Assembly: GCA_016946835.1 (NCBI GenBank)
Contig: JACVTC010000365.1
Span: 10,001-38,161 of the forward strand
DNA from: Neocallimastix lanati (nom. inval.)
Lineage: Eukaryota > Neocallimastigomycota > Neocallimastigomycetes > Neocallimastigales > Neocallimastigaceae
Direction of reading: 5' to 3'
DNA: 28,161 nt
Shown: piece after piece, positions 1 to 21,074 of the stretch
How positions within the stretch are numbered: the stretch's first letter is position 1
Layout of the letters: the number at the start of each line of letters is the position of its first letter
Translations under genes and position numbers: made by a program
Notes under the pieces: generated by a model
Seen by the model: the letters and a program-made list of their open reading frames with translations, nothing else
What the model was told of the DNA's origin: nothing
Database searches by the model: none

Positions 1-275
1 AAAATGTTGCATTTCCCCAAGTTGCTTTCCTCATGTTGCATTTCGCCAGGTTGCATTTCGACAAGTGGAGTATTGATAAAAATAAGTAAATAAATATTAA
101 TTCAAAATAATTTTTTTAAAAATTGTTTTTATTCGATATTAATAATATTTAATTTTATTTGTTGATTTATATATTTATTTAATAATTTTCATTTTGACGA
201 AATGCCACATTTTTTTAATACGCCACATGCCCTCAAAAAATTGGCGAAATGCAACTTGAGGAAATGCCCCAAACC
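1..275. mobile_element. Short element with inverted terminal motifs (MITE-like), possibly cut by window edge
   Basis: The left part (1-65) holds four tandem variants of a ~15-bp motif containing TTGCATTTCG. The right part (195-275) holds the same motif inverted (CGAAATGCAA, GAGGAAATGCCCC) at least three times. Between them lies 130 bp of AT-rich DNA with no coding capacity. Sub-terminal repeated motifs in inverted orientation are typical of non-autonomous DNA transposons. No target-site duplication can be checked because the left edge coincides with the window start. The element family is not recognised. Confidence 0.45.
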
Positions 276-285
276 CAATTTTAAT

Positions 286-504
286 AGTTAGTTAAATCTT
301 TTAAATAATCAAAATTAGTTATAATATATTAAATTATAGATATTTAGCTATTTCTTATAATAATTATACCTCGTAAATATTATAATTAATTTTAATATTT
401 TTATATATTTTTCTTGTAATTATAATTAACAAATACATCAAATACATGTAATACTTTGTAAATCTTTAATAAATAAAAGAATTTAAAACCTAACACCTAG
501 CCTA
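286..504 (+). mobile_element. Degenerate copy of subtelomeric element family A, with decayed telomere junction
   Basis: Read on the plus strand, this matches the reverse complement of the first ~230 bp of the segment at 25008-27576. Shared blocks include GTTAGTTAAATCTT, TTCTTGTAATTAT, AAATACATGTAATACTTTG and TAAATAAAAGAATTTAAAACC. It ends in CCTAACACCTAGCCTA (489-504), a decayed CCCTAA array at exactly the place where intact copies have telomeric repeat. Its orientation is opposite to the array at the right end, as would be expected at a left chromosome end. It has no coding capacity and many substitutions, so it is old. Confidence 0.7.
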
Positions 505-690
505 AATCACAAAATATTACTACTCTTTAAATTAAAAATGTATTATTTAAAGTTAAATAATATATAATTTTGTATATATCAATATTTAAATTTAGCCATT
601 AAAATTGATGACAATTCATTATTATTAATTAATTTCATTACAATATAAATATATTAAATAGAAATTAATATTATATAGTTATTTAATATT
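505..690 (+). repeat. Diverged inverted repeat, partner at 18425-18640
   Basis: The reverse complement of this stretch aligns with 18425-18640 over nearly its whole length. Shared blocks include TTAATTTCTAT, ATATTTATATTGTAATGAAAT, TATCAATTTTAATG and AGTAATATTTTGTGATTTA. Numerous substitutions and small indels make it an old duplication. It directly abuts the decayed telomere-like sequence at 489-504, so it looks like chromosome-proximal DNA next to a former end. Confidence 0.7.
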
Positions 691-700
691 AATTATATAT

Positions 701-865
701 CCCTCAGGGAAGTATCGCCATTATCGATAGTGTTCTCTGAGGGAAGATCATCTTAATTCTCGTAGTACCGAAGGTGATAATTAAAAATCCAAACATTGTG
801 CAATGAATGCTTTGGTATAACTTCCTAATAGAATTCGTTCTACGAGGGGAACTTGTGTATGATTA
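701..865. other. GC-richer, potentially structured island of unknown nature
   Basis: This ~165-bp stretch is much richer in G+C than its surroundings. It contains a near-perfect inverted repeat (CCCTCAGGGAA ... TTCTCTGAGGG, 11 bp, one mismatch, at ~702-744), a CATTG/CAATG hairpin inside CCAAA...TTTGG (~788-815), and an outer CTCGTAG ... CTACGAG pair (~757-847). On the minus strand two short open stretches of ~25 codons exist, interrupted by stops. It matches no tRNA, snRNA or ribozyme core that I recognise. It could be a structured RNA, a transposon end or a decayed exon. Confidence 0.4.
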
Positions 866-873
866 TGTAATTT

Positions 874-1150
874 AAATGAAATAAATAAATGAAATAAATA
901 AATGAAATAAATAAATGAAATAAATAAATGAAATAAATAAATGAAATAAATAAATGAAATAAATAAATGAAATAAATAAATGAAATAAATAAATGAAATA
1001 AATAAATGAAATAAATAAATGAAATAAATAAATGAAATAAATAAATGAAATAAATAAATGAAATAAATAAATGAAATAAATAAATGAAATAAATAAATGA
1101 AATAAATAAATGAAATAAATAAATGAAATAAATAAATGAAATAAATGAAA
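874..1150. repeat. 13-bp minisatellite (GAAATAAATAAAT)n
   Basis: About 21 near-identical tandem copies of GAAATAAATAAAT, followed by degenerate variants with AAACGAAATAAATTAAT to about 1220. The array is non-coding and begins immediately after the structured island. Confidence 0.95.
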
Positions 1151-1220
1151 TAAATAAATAAAATAAATAAACGAAATAAATTAATGAAATAAATAAACGA
1201 AATAAATTAATGAAATAAAT

Positions 1221-1665
1221 AATTGATATTAATGAATATATAAATTAATAAATAAAAGATATTATCATTAATATCAATTATTGAATGAATAAATAAAATA
1301 AATAAAATAAATAAATAATTATATTTATTTGTTTTTATCTTTATTAATATACTTTACATTTTTTTTTTTTTTTATACATAAATATATATTTTATATTTAT
1401 TAATACTTTGATTTTTTTTTTATATACATTTAATTTATTATTACTTTAAATTTTTTTTATATTACTTTAATTTTTTTATTCTATTTTATTAAAATTCAAC
1501 TATTTTATTTATTTTATTTTATAAAAATTTTATAAAAATTTAACTATTTATTTTATTTTATTTTATAAATAATTTTGTAAAAATGTAACTATTTATTTTA
1601 TTTTATTTTATAAAAATTTTGTAAAAACTCTTTGTTTTAATTAATTATTATGTTTATAATTAAAT
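1221..1665. other. AT-rich 3' flank of the ABCA gene, no gene seen
   Basis: This stretch is made of ATT/TTTTA runs, T tracts, and a short inverted pair at ~1223-1282 (ATTGATATTAATGA ... TCATTAATATCAATTA). It lies downstream of the minus-strand ABCA stop codon and should contain its 3' UTR and poly(A) site. No specific signal can be singled out in this composition. Confidence 0.5.
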
Positions 1666-8343
<6,678 letters not shown>

Positions 8344-8344
8344 T

Positions 8345-8537
8345 TAATTTATATATATTTTTATTTTTATTTTTATTTTTATTTTTATTTTTATTTTTAT
8401 TTATATTTATATTTATATTTATATTTATATTTTTATTTTTATTTATATTTATATTTATATTTATATTTATATTTATATTTTTATTTTTATTTTTATTTTT
8501 ATTTTTATTTTTATTTTTATTTTTATTTTTATTTTTA

Positions 8538-8568
<31 letters not shown>

Positions 8569-8728
8569 TTTATTTTTATTTTTATTTTTATTTTTATTTT
8601 TATTTTTATTTTTATTTTTATTTTTATTTTTATTTTTATTTCTATTTTATTTTTATTTTTATTTTTAGTTTTATTTTTATTTTTATTTTTATTTTTTGTT
8701 TTTGTTTTTGTTTTTATTTTTATTTTTA

Positions 8729-8776
<48 letters not shown>

Positions 8777-8777
8777 T
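8345..8777. repeat. TTTTTA/TATTTA microsatellite, (TA)n and T-tract upstream of ABCA
   Basis: The block begins within two bases of the ABCA start codon. It contains TTTTTA and TATTTA hexamers (~8360-8690), TTTTTG variants (~8696-8715), (TA)~11 at ~8735-8758 and a T tract of ~19. As the immediate upstream DNA of the minus-strand gene it must include the 5' UTR and core promoter. No promoter element can be distinguished from the repeat. Confidence 0.85.
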
Positions 8778-8917
8778 GGAAATTATTAATTATTTTATTT
8801 ATTTTAATTTTTAAAAAAAATGTTATATATATTATTATTATTATTTATATAATTAAATAAAATAACTATTATAAATTTTGAATAAATGTATTAAATAAAA
8901 AAAAATCATTCACATAT

Positions 8918-9370
8918 TAATATTTTTTTTTTAAGAAATAAAATATTAATAAAAATAATAGTAATATCCACTTTAGATTATTATTAAAAAAAATTATTAA
9001 ATTTATTAAAACTAATAATAAATAATAATAATAATAATAATAATAATTATAATAATAATAATAATAATTAATAAGATTTAAATTTAATTTTAATTTATTA
9101 TAAAATAAAAAAACAAAATATATTAAAAATTGGAAAAAAAATTAAAATTTATGATACATAATATATATGTATAAAATAAACTAATAATGAAATTTATATT
9201 ATATATAATATTTAATTAAATATTTAATTTATATACATTATAAAAAATTAAATTATAATATATCCTTTTTTGGAACAAAATTTTAAATTAATGTAAATTA
9301 AACTTTATATTTCTTAATTCATTTGGGAATATATGAACATATGAACAGTAACGGAAAATAAATAAATAAA
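8918..9370. repeat. Dispersed repeat, copy 1 (copy 2 at 20160-20820)
   Basis: This is a direct duplicate of sequence at 20160-20820. Near-identical blocks include TATCCACTTTAGATTAT, ATTTATGATACATAATATAT, TATATCCTTTTTTGGAACAA, TAATGTAAATTAAACTTTAT and GAACAGTAACGGAAAATAA. Copy 2 has ~250 bp of extra sequence in the middle. Non-coding in both copies. It lies upstream of the ABCA gene. Confidence 0.85.
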
Positions 9371-10134
9371 TAAATAAATTATAAAAATAATATTTATATA
9401 TAAAAAAATTAATATTGACAAATATAATGGATATTTTATTTTTAATTATTAATTATTTATATTCATCCATTTTATTATTACTGTATATTTTATTTTTATT
9501 ATTATGTTCTAATTTGGAAATTATTTATTGCTCTAATGTAATAGATGATGTTAATTATAATTATAACAATAATAATTCTAGAATTTTGAATTAAAATTTT
9601 TAAGTAGTAATTAAACCATTGTTAATATTTATTCTATTTTTCAATTTAAATAATAATAATAAAAAAAAAAAGAAAAAAGAAAAAAATATTGAAAAAAAAA
9701 ATTGAAAACCGCCAAATGTTTCATATACTGTAAATTTTAAATATTATAAAAGTATTAAAATAAAATATACAAAAATGTAATAAATTTGCTTTATATAATA
9801 ACGAATGATAATTAAATAATAAGATTATAATATTCTTTGATATTAAAATAATATAAAATACTTAACTTAAATTTGAAATTAGCCTAATAAAAATTATTTT
9901 ATATTATTATATTAAATAATTTAATTTAAATATATTATAATTTTTGTTTAATAAATAATTTATTTCATTTTTTTTACTTATCATTAATTTGAATATGAAA
10001 ATTAAGATATTACATTTTTTATATTTCAAAAATATAAACATATATCTTACATTATATATTAATACATTAAGTATAAATAAATATATGTATATATGCAATT
10101 ATATATTTTTATATTTTTATTATTTTAATCATCA
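9371..10134. other. AT desert, no gene seen
   Basis: Only short open frames and A/T runs are visible, with GC below about 15 percent. The short minus-strand open frame over 9907-10098 is composed of K, I, N, Y and L and shows no domain. No RNA gene or mobile element was recognised. Confidence 0.5.
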
Positions 10135-10303
10135 TAATTATAATTATTATTATTATTATTTATATTTTAATAACCATTATTATTTTTATTATTATTATTA
10201 TTTTTTATATTTTAATAATCATTATTATTTTTATTATTATTATTATTTTTTATATTTTAATAACCATTATTATTATTATTATTATTTTTTATATTTTAAT
10301 AAC

Positions 10304-10334
<31 letters not shown>

Positions 10335-10351
10335 TTTTATATTTTAATAAC

Positions 10352-10421
<70 letters not shown>

Positions 10422-10435
10422 TATATTTTAATAAC

Positions 10436-10466
<31 letters not shown>

Positions 10467-10516
10467 TATATTTTAATAACCATTATTACTATTATTATTA
10501 TTTATATTTTAATAAC

Positions 10517-10553
<37 letters not shown>

Positions 10554-10648
10554 TATATTTTAATAACCATTATTACTATTATTATTACTTATATTTTAAT
10601 AACCATTATTATTATTATTATTATTATTATTTTTTATATTTTAATAAC

Positions 10649-10706
<58 letters not shown>

Positions 10707-10801
10707 TATATTTTAATAACCATTATTACTATTATTATTACTTATATTTTAATAACCATTATTATTATTATTATTATTATTATTTTTTATATTTTAATAA
10801 C

Positions 10802-10853
<52 letters not shown>

Positions 10854-10948
10854 TATATTTTAATAACCATTATTACTATTATTATTACTTATATTTTAAT
10901 AACCATTATTATTATTATTATTATTATTATTTTTTATATTTTAATAAC

Positions 10949-11018
<70 letters not shown>

Positions 11019-11220
11019 TATATTTTAATAACGATTATTATTATTATTATTATTTATATTTTAATAACGATTATTATTATTATTATTATTTATATTTTAA
11101 TAATCATTATTATTATTATTATTATTATTTATATTTTAATAACCATTATTATTATTATTATTATTATAATTATTATTTATATTTTAGTAAGCATTATTTT
11201 TATTATTATTATTATTATCT
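10135..11220. repeat. ATT minisatellite with 18-bp spacer and higher-order structure
   Basis: Runs of (ATT)6-22 are separated by TTATATTTTAATAACCAT about 24 times. Some spacers have TTTTT, CATTATTACTATT or AACGATT variants. At ~10500-11000 a three-unit block (short run, run ending TTTTT, long run) is repeated three times, giving a ~140-160 bp higher-order period. The same unit occurs in ABCA intron 2. Because the spacer is 18 bp and the runs are trinucleotides, one plus-strand frame stays open for ~400 codons, but the product would be only repeated LYFNNH and Tyr runs. I do not call it a gene. Confidence 0.9.
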
Positions 11221-12531
11221 AAAATAAAAAATATTTATAAATTTTAAAAAAATTTAATTATTTATTTATTTATTTATATATTTAATTTTTATAAGACAAA
11301 TTTTGAGAAAAATACTTTTCAGAAATGCATCACATAACAATATATATATATATATATATATTTTTATAAACTAATATATTAATTATAAATATACATAAAT
11401 ATATACATATATTAATATTTTTATATCATTATTTATTATTTTCTATATTTTTATTATTATTATTTTCTATATTATTATTATTTTTATTTTTATTATTATT
11501 ATTATTATTATTGTTATTATTTATACTTTATATATATTATTATATTATTTATACTTATATTTTTATTATTTATAATATTATTTACACTATTATTTTTACT
11601 TTTTATATTAATATTAATTTTAAATTATTATTGCTTTTTAGTGTTGTTGTAAAAATCTAATAATTCTAAAAAAACTTCAAAATAAATAATTAATAATAAC
11701 AAAACATGTTGATACAAATAAATAAACTTGACTCAATAACTCATCAATATAAATCTATCTTAGCTTCAAAATGTATCTATATAAATCATTAAATTTAACA
11801 CTTCAGTCAAATTAATACCTCCTCCGCCAAAATAAGAAATATTAGAGAAAAAAAATTAATAATAATAATTTTAAATAATAATTATTAGAAATATATAAAT
11901 ATTTAATTTTTAAAATATATCACATAAAATAATAGAAATATATAATAAAGAAAATATCATATATAATAATAGAAATATAAATAATAAATTTAGAAATAAT
12001 AATAATAAATAATAAATAATAAAAATAAAAAAAAAAATAAAAAAAAATATAAATAAATAAAAGTAAAATAAAATAAAATAAAATAAAATAAAAAAAAAAA
12101 AATAAAAAATATAAAAATAAATAAAAAAAAAAAAAAAAAAAATTAAAAATTAATAAAAATTATCAAATACAATATTTATAATTGTTTGAAATTATTATAT
12201 AATTATTATTATAATATTTTTAATTTATATTACCCCATCATTATTTTAATAATATTGCATATAAAACTAAGATAAAAACATACTTTACAAAACAATTCTT
12301 TATTCACATTACGTATATCATCGTAATAAATAAATAATTATAAAAATATAATAAAATAACTATAAAAAAATTAAGAATAATATACTAGTATTTTAAAGTA
12401 TTTTTTGGTATTAAAAAGTTAATGAATATATTTTATTTTATTCTATAACTTCGCCTTATATACATGAAATATTTAAATATTATTGGTTGATTTAATATTA
12501 TAATTTAAGATTAATTTATATTACCTAACAG

Positions 12532-12563
<32 letters not shown>

Positions 12564-12900
12564 AAAATAAAAATAATAACATTGATTAACATATTAAAAT
12601 AAAAATAATTAATATATGTTATTTTGATAAAATAATACATTTGTATTATTGTATTAAACTTAATATATTTAATTATCATTTTAAATTTATATATCTAAAA
12701 GTTAATTTTTTAATAAAATTTATTACATGTTTATTAAAAAATTATTTATTCATTAATATTTATTAAATTAAATTTTCTTTATAAATATATATATATTATT
12801 AGTTTATATATATTATTAATTTTTTTTTAAAAAAAAAATTTTTAAATTTTATCATAGATAAATTTCAATTGTTTTCTAAGAGTTTTATAATTAAAAATAA
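11221..12900. other. AT desert downstream of ABCB, with A-tracts and a possible coding relic
   Basis: It contains (TA)11 at ~11340, ATT runs to 11530, (AAATA/AAAATA)n at ~12000-12120 and a 30-A run at 12532-12561. One patch (11640-11850) is less simple. On the minus strand 11843-11766 reads 25 codons (…SYFGGGGINLTEVLNLM…) then a stop, which could be a decayed exon. Nothing else is recognisable. The 3' UTR of the ABCB gene lies at the right edge. Confidence 0.5.
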
Positions 12901-17610
<4,710 letters not shown>

Positions 17611-17619
17611 TTTATATCT

Positions 17620-18268
17620 TTTTATTTTTTTTTTTTTTTTATTTTAATTTTAATTTTATTTTTATTTTTTATTTTTTTTATTTTATTTTAATTTTATTTT
17701 TATTTTTATTTTTTATTTTTTTTTCTTCTACTTTAATTTTATTTTTATTATTAATTTTATTTTTATTTTTATTTTTATTTTATATATATTTTTAATTTTA
17801 TTTTTATTTTATTTTTATATATATTTTTATTTTTATTTTTATTTTATTTTTATATATATTTTTATTTTTATTTTTATTTTATTTTTATATATATTTTTAT
17901 TTTTATTTTTATTTTATTTTTATATATATTTTTATTTTTATTTTTATTTTATTTTTATATATATTTTTATTTTTATTTTTATTTTATTTTTATATATATT
18001 TTTATTTTTATTTTTATTTTATTTTTATATATATTTTTATTTTTATTTTTATTTTATTTTTATATATATTTTTATTTTTATTTTTATTTTATTTTTATAT
18101 ATATTTTTATTTTTATTTTTATTTTATTTTTATATATATTTTTATTTTTATTTTTATTTTATTTTTATATATATTTTTATTTTTATTTTTATTTTATTTT
18201 TATATATATTTTTATTTTTATATATATTTTTATTTTTATATATATTTTTATTTTTATTTTTATTTTTA

Positions 18269-18305
<37 letters not shown>
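17620..18305. repeat. T-rich satellite upstream of ABCB: 35-bp minisatellite and T30 tract
   Basis: After irregular TTTTATTTTTATTTTA DNA (17620-17775), a 35-bp unit (a TATATATAT core followed by TTTTTA-type DNA) repeats about 12 times at ~17780-18220. Successive cores at 17851 and 17886 show the period. The block ends in shorter units and a run of 30 T at 18276-18305. It occupies the immediate upstream DNA of the minus-strand ABCB gene. Confidence 0.9.
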
Positions 18306-18306
<1 letters not shown>

Positions 18307-18424
18307 ACAATTACTATTTTTATTATTTTTTACATTAATTCATTTTTATGATATTTTATCTTATATTTAATTGATTTAAATTAAAATATTTAAATCTTTT
18401 CATTTAAATTAATTTTAGTTTATA

Positions 18425-18640
18425 TATTTAATATTAAATAATTATATATTATTAATTTCTATATAATATATTTATATTGTAATGAAATCGATTATTAATA
18501 ATGGATTGTTATCAATTTTAATGATTAAATTTGAATTTAAATATTGATATATATATATAAATTTATATATATATTTTTTTTTAACTTTAAATAATATATT
18601 TTTAATTTAAAACGTAGTAATATTTTGTGATTTAATTTTT
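18425..18640 (-). repeat. Inverted copy of 505-690
   Basis: Aligns with the reverse complement of 505-690 through shared blocks such as ATATTTATATTGTAATGAAAT and AGTAATATTTTGTGATTTA. Homology stops at the base where the left copy runs into its decayed telomeric repeat. Here the sequence continues with ordinary AT-rich DNA and no telomere motif. Non-coding. Confidence 0.7.
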
Positions 18641-19282
18641 TAAAATAATTTTAAAATTATTTATTAGAAATGTTTCTAATATTTTTATACGATCAAATAA
18701 ATTAATTATATAATTAAAAATTTTAGAACTTTATTAAAATATTATTTATTATTATAGATTAATGATAACATTAATAATATTGTAAAACACTTTTTTAATT
18801 TCTTTTTTTTTTTATTTTTTTAATAAAAAAAATAATAATAATAATAATTATAAAACTATTACTTTCATATACATTTTTATTTTAAATCTAATAATATTTA
18901 AATAATATTTTAATAATATATAGATTTTATTTAGTTAAATTATACTTTACTAATATTAATTTTTTATTTATAAAATAATTATTACACATTTTTAAACTTC
19001 AAAATTTAATTTAATTACATAAATAAAATATTAAATTGATTATTATTGAATTTATTTAATTTTTTATAAATTATAAAATGGAATTATTTAATTTATTAAA
19101 TTATTTTTTTATTAAATTATTTATTCAATTAATAAAAAATTTAAAAAAAAATTGAAATAATATAATATAATTGAAATTAAAATTCAAAATATATACACAA
19201 AAATAAAATATAAAAAAAATTTTTTTTTAATTATTATTTTATTAAGTAATTTATTATTTATTTTTATTTTTATTTTCTTTTA
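18641..19282. other. AT desert, no gene seen
   Basis: Only A/T runs, short AAT runs and short open frames are present. Nothing recognisable on either strand. Confidence 0.5.
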
Positions 19283-19475
19283 TTTTTATTAGCTTTTATT
19301 TTTACTAGCTTTTATTTTTTACTAGCTTTTATTTTTTACTAGCTTTTATTTTTTACTAGCTTTTATTTTTTACTAGCTTTTATTTTTTACTAGCTTTTAT
19401 TTTTTACTAGCTTTTATTTTTTACTAGTTTATTTTTTACTAGCTTTATTTTTACTAGCTTTTATTTTTACTTTTT
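19283..19475. repeat. 17-bp minisatellite (TTTTATTTTTTACTAGC)n
   Basis: About ten tandem copies of TTTTATTTTTTACTAGC, with slightly shortened units at both ends. Each unit contains ACTAGC. Non-coding and unlike the other satellites in the window. Confidence 0.9.
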
Positions 19476-19978
19476 TTCTTATATTTTTACTTTTATTTTG
19501 TTTTATTTTTATTTTTTTTCTAATAAATTATTAGAATATCTATAAAATAATATAAATAAAATAATATATTAATATTTTAAATATTTATATATTTTATTTA
19601 AAAAAATAAATTATTTAAATTATAATTACTTACATTTAAATCCTTTTTATTTTTTATATAAAAGTACTTTTAAATAATTTTATATTTATAAAAATATATA
19701 AATATAAAATATTTTTTTTTTATTTATTAGTTCTTTTTTTCTCATTTTTAAAATTACAAGAATTAAGTCGTATACTCGTCATAAAATCTTTATATCTAAA
19801 GTATATATTTTAACTTTTAAATATTATTAGTTAATTTATATAATTTTTTTATTATTATTTACTATTGTTTTATCTTAAATTTTATTAAATATACTTATTT
19901 AAAAATTTCTATAAAATTTTTCAAAAAATAAAAAATAATAATAATAACAATAAATAATAATAATTACCTTAAACTAGT
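19476..19978. other. AT desert, no gene seen
   Basis: TTTTA and ATT runs dominate. A patch at 19735-19815 on the minus strand has an acceptor-like TTTAG and ~35 open codons. Its phase does not fit the putative exon at 20047-19979, since joining gives a TGA. No gene is called. Confidence 0.4.
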
Positions 19979-20047
19979 TTACCATGTACGGGTTTTTTCT
20001 TTGAATTCCCCGACATTTTCGAAAACTTTTTCTAACCAACGTGGCAT
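19979..20047 (-). pseudogene. Possible orphan first exon or gene fragment (22 codons)
   Basis: ATG at 20047 opens 22 codons (starting MPRWLEKVFENVGEF) to a TAA that overlaps a possible donor (ATG^GTAAAC). Base composition (~40 percent GC) and mixed residue content stand out sharply from a flank of roughly 10 percent GC, as an exon would. No downstream exon with a matching phase was found on the minus strand before the ABCB gene. It may therefore be the remnant of a gene, a very small exon with a distant partner, or chance. The protein is not recognised. The duplicated segment 20160-20820 lies just upstream, as copy 1 lies upstream of ABCA. Confidence 0.3.
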
Positions 20048-20159
20048 TGTTAATTTTTAAATAAATTTTTTTTAAAAAGTTATATTTTATTATTAGTTAT
20101 ATTAAAATAATACAATTAATTTTATATATATTAATAAAAAAAAAAAAAAAAATTTCACT

Positions 20160-20820
20160 TATTTATATATATTTTTTTTTTTTAAGAAAAATATAATAAT
20201 AATAATAATATCCACTTTAGATTATAATTAAAAAAATTAATAAATTTATAAAAAAAATAAATAAAAAATAATAATAATAATAGTAATAAATATATAAAAA
20301 TTAATATCCACTTCAGTTTATTTTTTCAGAATTATAAATAAAAAATATTTAATAATATAAAATAATACCTTTTTTAGTAATAATTATAATTTTTAATTGA
20401 TATTTAATAAGTAGTTAATTATTTAAAAATTTAATTATATATATTTAGTAAAAAAGAAAAAACTAAAAAAATAACAAAATATATATACAATTCACAGAAA
20501 TGTCTAAATGAAACAAATAATAATAATAATTAATAAGATTTAAATATAAATTTAATTTATTATAAAATAAAAAACAAAATATATTAAAAATTGGAAAAAA
20601 AATTAAAATTTATGATACATAATATATATGTATAAATTAAACTAATAATGAAATTAATATTATATATAATATTTAATTAAATATTTAATTTATATACATT
20701 ATAAAAAAGTAAATTATAATATATCCTTTTTTGGAACAAAATTTTAAATTAATGTAAATTAAACTTTATATTTCTTAATTCATATGGGAATATATGAACA
20801 GTAACGGAAAATAAATAAAT
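20160..20820. repeat. Dispersed repeat, copy 2, truncated by telomeric repeat
   Basis: Direct duplicate of 8918-9370 with ~250 bp of extra DNA (~20270-20515). Where copy 1 continues as AAATAAATAAATTATAAAAAT, copy 2 stops in AAATAAAT and passes straight into AGGGGTTAGGG at 20821. It is the last chromosome-specific DNA before the terminal array. Confidence 0.85.
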
Positions 20821-20959
20821 AGGGGTTAGGGTAGGGGTTAGGGGTTAGGGGTTAGGGTTAAGGGGTTAGTTAGGGTTAGGGTTAGGGGTTAGGGTTAGGG
20901 GTTAGGGGGTTAGGTAGGGTTAGGGTTAAGGGTTAGGTTAGGGTTAGGTTAGGGTTAGG
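20821..20959 (+). repeat. Interstitial telomere tract (TTAGGG)n, ~139 bp
   Basis: Imperfect TTAGGG/TTAGGGG repeats with the G-strand on the plus strand, the same orientation as the terminal telomere. It marks a former chromosome end, later extended by the element array. It ends with TTAGG directly joined to TTTTAAA of segment E1. Confidence 0.95.
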
Positions 20960-21059
20960 TTTTAAACGTTATAATTTTATTTAATAAAATTAATCAAAAT
21001 AGTTAATACATTATTAATGTATATATAATTTAAGAAAAATCATTATTGATTTTCAAGAA
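20960..21059 (-). mobile_element. Telomeric element E1 (family B), 5'-truncated, 100 bp
   Basis: As read, identical to the first ~100 bp (3' end) of E4 at 23818-23917, starting TTTTAAACGTTATAATT. It stops at TTCAAGAAG and passes into GGGGTTAGGG. It contains both 3' stem-loops (21006-21022 and 21036-21053). Sense strand is minus: the constant 3' end faces the centromere and the truncated 5' end faces the telomere. Confidence 0.85.
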
Positions 21060-21074
21060 GGGGTTAGGGTTAGG
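21060..21074 (+). repeat. Telomeric spacer between E1 and E2
   Basis: GGGGTTAGGGTTAGG, joined directly to TTTTAAACTTTG of E2. Confidence 0.95.

Noticed and set aside
701-865. tRNA, U-snRNA or hammerhead ribozyme in the GC-richer island
   Set aside because: No cloverleaf, Sm-site context or CUGANGA...GAAA core is visible. Left as structure of unknown nature.
9989-11227. A ~412-codon plus-strand open frame through the ATT minisatellite
   Set aside because: The product is almost only repeated LYFNNH and tyrosine runs. The frame stays open because an 18-bp spacer and trinucleotide runs preserve one phase. The same frame occurs inside an intron.
12532-12561. Poly(A) run as the tail of a retroposed element
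   Set aside because: No target-site duplication or element body could be seen beside it. A and T homopolymers are common throughout this DNA.
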